Positions 63,085 to 64,000 of a stretch of 64,000 nt of DNA are shown one piece after another. How positions within the stretch are numbered: position 1 is the first letter of the stretch; each line of letters opens with the position of its first letter. A model generated the notes under the pieces. It ran no database searches and had not been told where the DNA came from. It saw only the letters and a program-made list of their open reading frames with translations. Origin of the DNA: Chryseobacterium sp. SORGH_AS_0447. GTDB taxonomy: Bacteria; Bacteroidota; Bacteroidia; Flavobacteriales; Weeksellaceae. Made by a program: the position numbers and the translations under genes. The stretch spans positions 1,172,501 to 1,236,500 of the forward strand of contig NZ_JAUTAR010000001.1 in NCBI RefSeq assembly GCF_030818695.1, read 5' to 3'.

Positions 63085-64000
63085 CTACGCTTCTCCCAGC
63101 ATTTCCTGAAGTTCCAGCCAGCGCATTTCATGATCTTCAAGTTTACCGGAAATATTTTCCAAATCTGCAGAAAGCTTTGAAATCTTTTCATAATCGCTTT
63201 CATTATTAAGCTGATCCAGAATTTTTGCCCGTTGCTCCTCCAGTTCGGGCATTTCTTTTTCGATGGTTTCCAGTTCCCTTTGTTCCTTGAAGGAAAGCCT
63301 TTTCTTTTTGGAAGGGTTCGGTATGTTGGCAGTCGGCGTAGCTTCTTTTACAGGTTCCGGTTTTGATGCAACCGATTTTTCCAATGCTTCTTCCTTGCTT
63401 TTCGCTTCACGGTACTCCGAGAAATTACCGGTAAAATCCCGGATTTTTCCTTCGCCTTCAAAAGCTAAAATATGATCCACGATCCTGTCCATAAAATAAC
63501 GGTCGTGGGAAACGATGATCAGAGAGCCCTGAAACTGCTGTAAAAAGTTTTCCAGTACCGTCAGTGTCGGAAGGTCCAGGTCATTCGTAGGTTCATCGAA
63601 GATCAGAAAGTTTGGATTCTGATATAAAATATACATTAAGTGCAACCTCCTTTTTTCTCCGCCGGAAAGTTTGGAAATAGGGGAGTACTGCGTCTGGTCG
63701 TCAAATAAGAACAGCCGTAAAAACTGCGATGCCGAAAGGCTTTTCCCATTGGCTAAAGGATAATATTCAGCGACTTCCTTAATGAAGTCGATTACCCTCT
63801 CGTCCTCTTTATAGGTAAGCCCTTTTTGCGAAAAATAACCAAAATGGATGGTTTCCCCGGTTTCGATTTCCCCTTTGTCGGCTTTTTCCAATCCCTGAAT
63901 AATATTCAGCAGAGTCGATTTACCAGCTCCGTTTTTTCCGACGATTCCTACTTTTTCGCCGCGCTGAAACTGGTAGCTGAAGTCTTTCAGCAACACTTTG
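63085..64000 (-). CDS. ABC-F family ATPase, C-terminal part (truncated by window end)
   Basis: C-terminal part of an ABC-F protein with two ATPase domains and no membrane domain. ABC-F proteins act on the ribosome. About 305 residues are visible: the second nucleotide-binding domain with Walker A GKNGAGKST, signature KLSGGEKRR, Walker B FLIFDEPTNDLD and H-loop VSHDRYF. A linker and a charged C-terminal coiled coil (about 225-300) follow, as in Uup, which also binds DNA. The frame stays open to the last base of the window. The Uup-type assignment is likely but not certain. Confidence 0.92.
   Translation of the reverse strand, partial: KVLLKDFSYQFQRGEKVGIVGKNGAGKSTLLNIIQGLEKADKGEIETGETIHFGYFSQKGLTYKEDERVIDFIKEVAEYYPLANGKSLSASQFLRLFLFDDQTQYSPISKLSGGEKRRLHLMYILYQNPNFLIFDEPTNDLDLPTLTVLENFLQQFQGSLIIVSHDRYFMDRIVDHILAFEGEGKIRDFTGNFSEYREAKSKEEALEKSVASKPEPVKEATPTANIPNPSKKKRLSFKEQRELETIEKEMPELEEQRAKILDQLNNESDYEKISKLSADLENISGKLEDHEMRWLELQEMLGEA

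Overview
The window is AT-rich chromosomal DNA from a Bacteroidota bacterium of the class Flavobacteriia, most likely Chryseobacterium or a close relative in the Weeksellaceae. Evidence: a SusC/SusD pair, a secreted protease with a type IX secretion (T9SS) tail, a TamB/TamL pair with a lipoprotein TamL, a fused CcoN-CcoO oxidase subunit, a class II HMG-CoA reductase, and repeated TTTG-N19-TAnnTTTG promoters with no Shine-Dalgarno sequences. Most genes are core housekeeping genes. I see no phage, integrase, insertion sequence or CRISPR array.

Layout. 1-9 kb: end of yidC, rnhB, a susCD-type outer-membrane uptake pair, and argS carrying an apparent single-base frameshift. 9-17.3 kb: tamB-tamL-yihY operon on the minus strand (envelope assembly). 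17.5-21.4 kb: cbb3 oxidase genes ccoNO-ccoP, a divergent XRE regulator and tRNA-Gln. 21.5-28.4 kb: menE-arfB, a beta-barrel protein, a deoxyhypusine-synthase-family enzyme, an acyltransferase, a 48-residue small protein, an SDR dehydrogenase, an alkyltransferase-like protein and an alpha/beta hydrolase. 28.5-34.5 kb: htpG, an S9 peptidase and recA. 34.5-37.9 kb: a repeat-rich stretch around an MpaB-family gene and a PAS-LuxR regulator. 38.5-43.4 kb: pfkA-gap, then two putative DNA-repair genes separated by a ParDE-type toxin-antitoxin pair. 43.6-46.7 kb: HMG-CoA reductase with translationally coupled small membrane and secreted proteins. 46.7-51.1 kb: an ABC/HlyD/TolC exporter whose ATPase motifs are badly degenerate. 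51.5-64 kb: sucC, a frameshifted Cys-rich lipoprotein gene, a T9SS metalloprotease, MscS, a 1-Cys peroxiredoxin, a beta-barrel protein, a siderophore receptor with a PepSY protein, a Gfo/Idh/MocA oxidoreductase and the C-terminal part of an ABC-F ATPase.

The points most worth a second look are the exporter ATPase with degraded catalytic motifs, the toxin-antitoxin pair inside a DNA-repair gene pair, several intergenic repeat families (a 215-bp element with 34-bp inverted ends, a four-copy dispersed repeat, opposed octanucleotide arrays, and palindromic TGTCATTCC-type units), and two genes whose frames break at short A/G runs. I did not find a clearly new multi-gene defence or mobile system.
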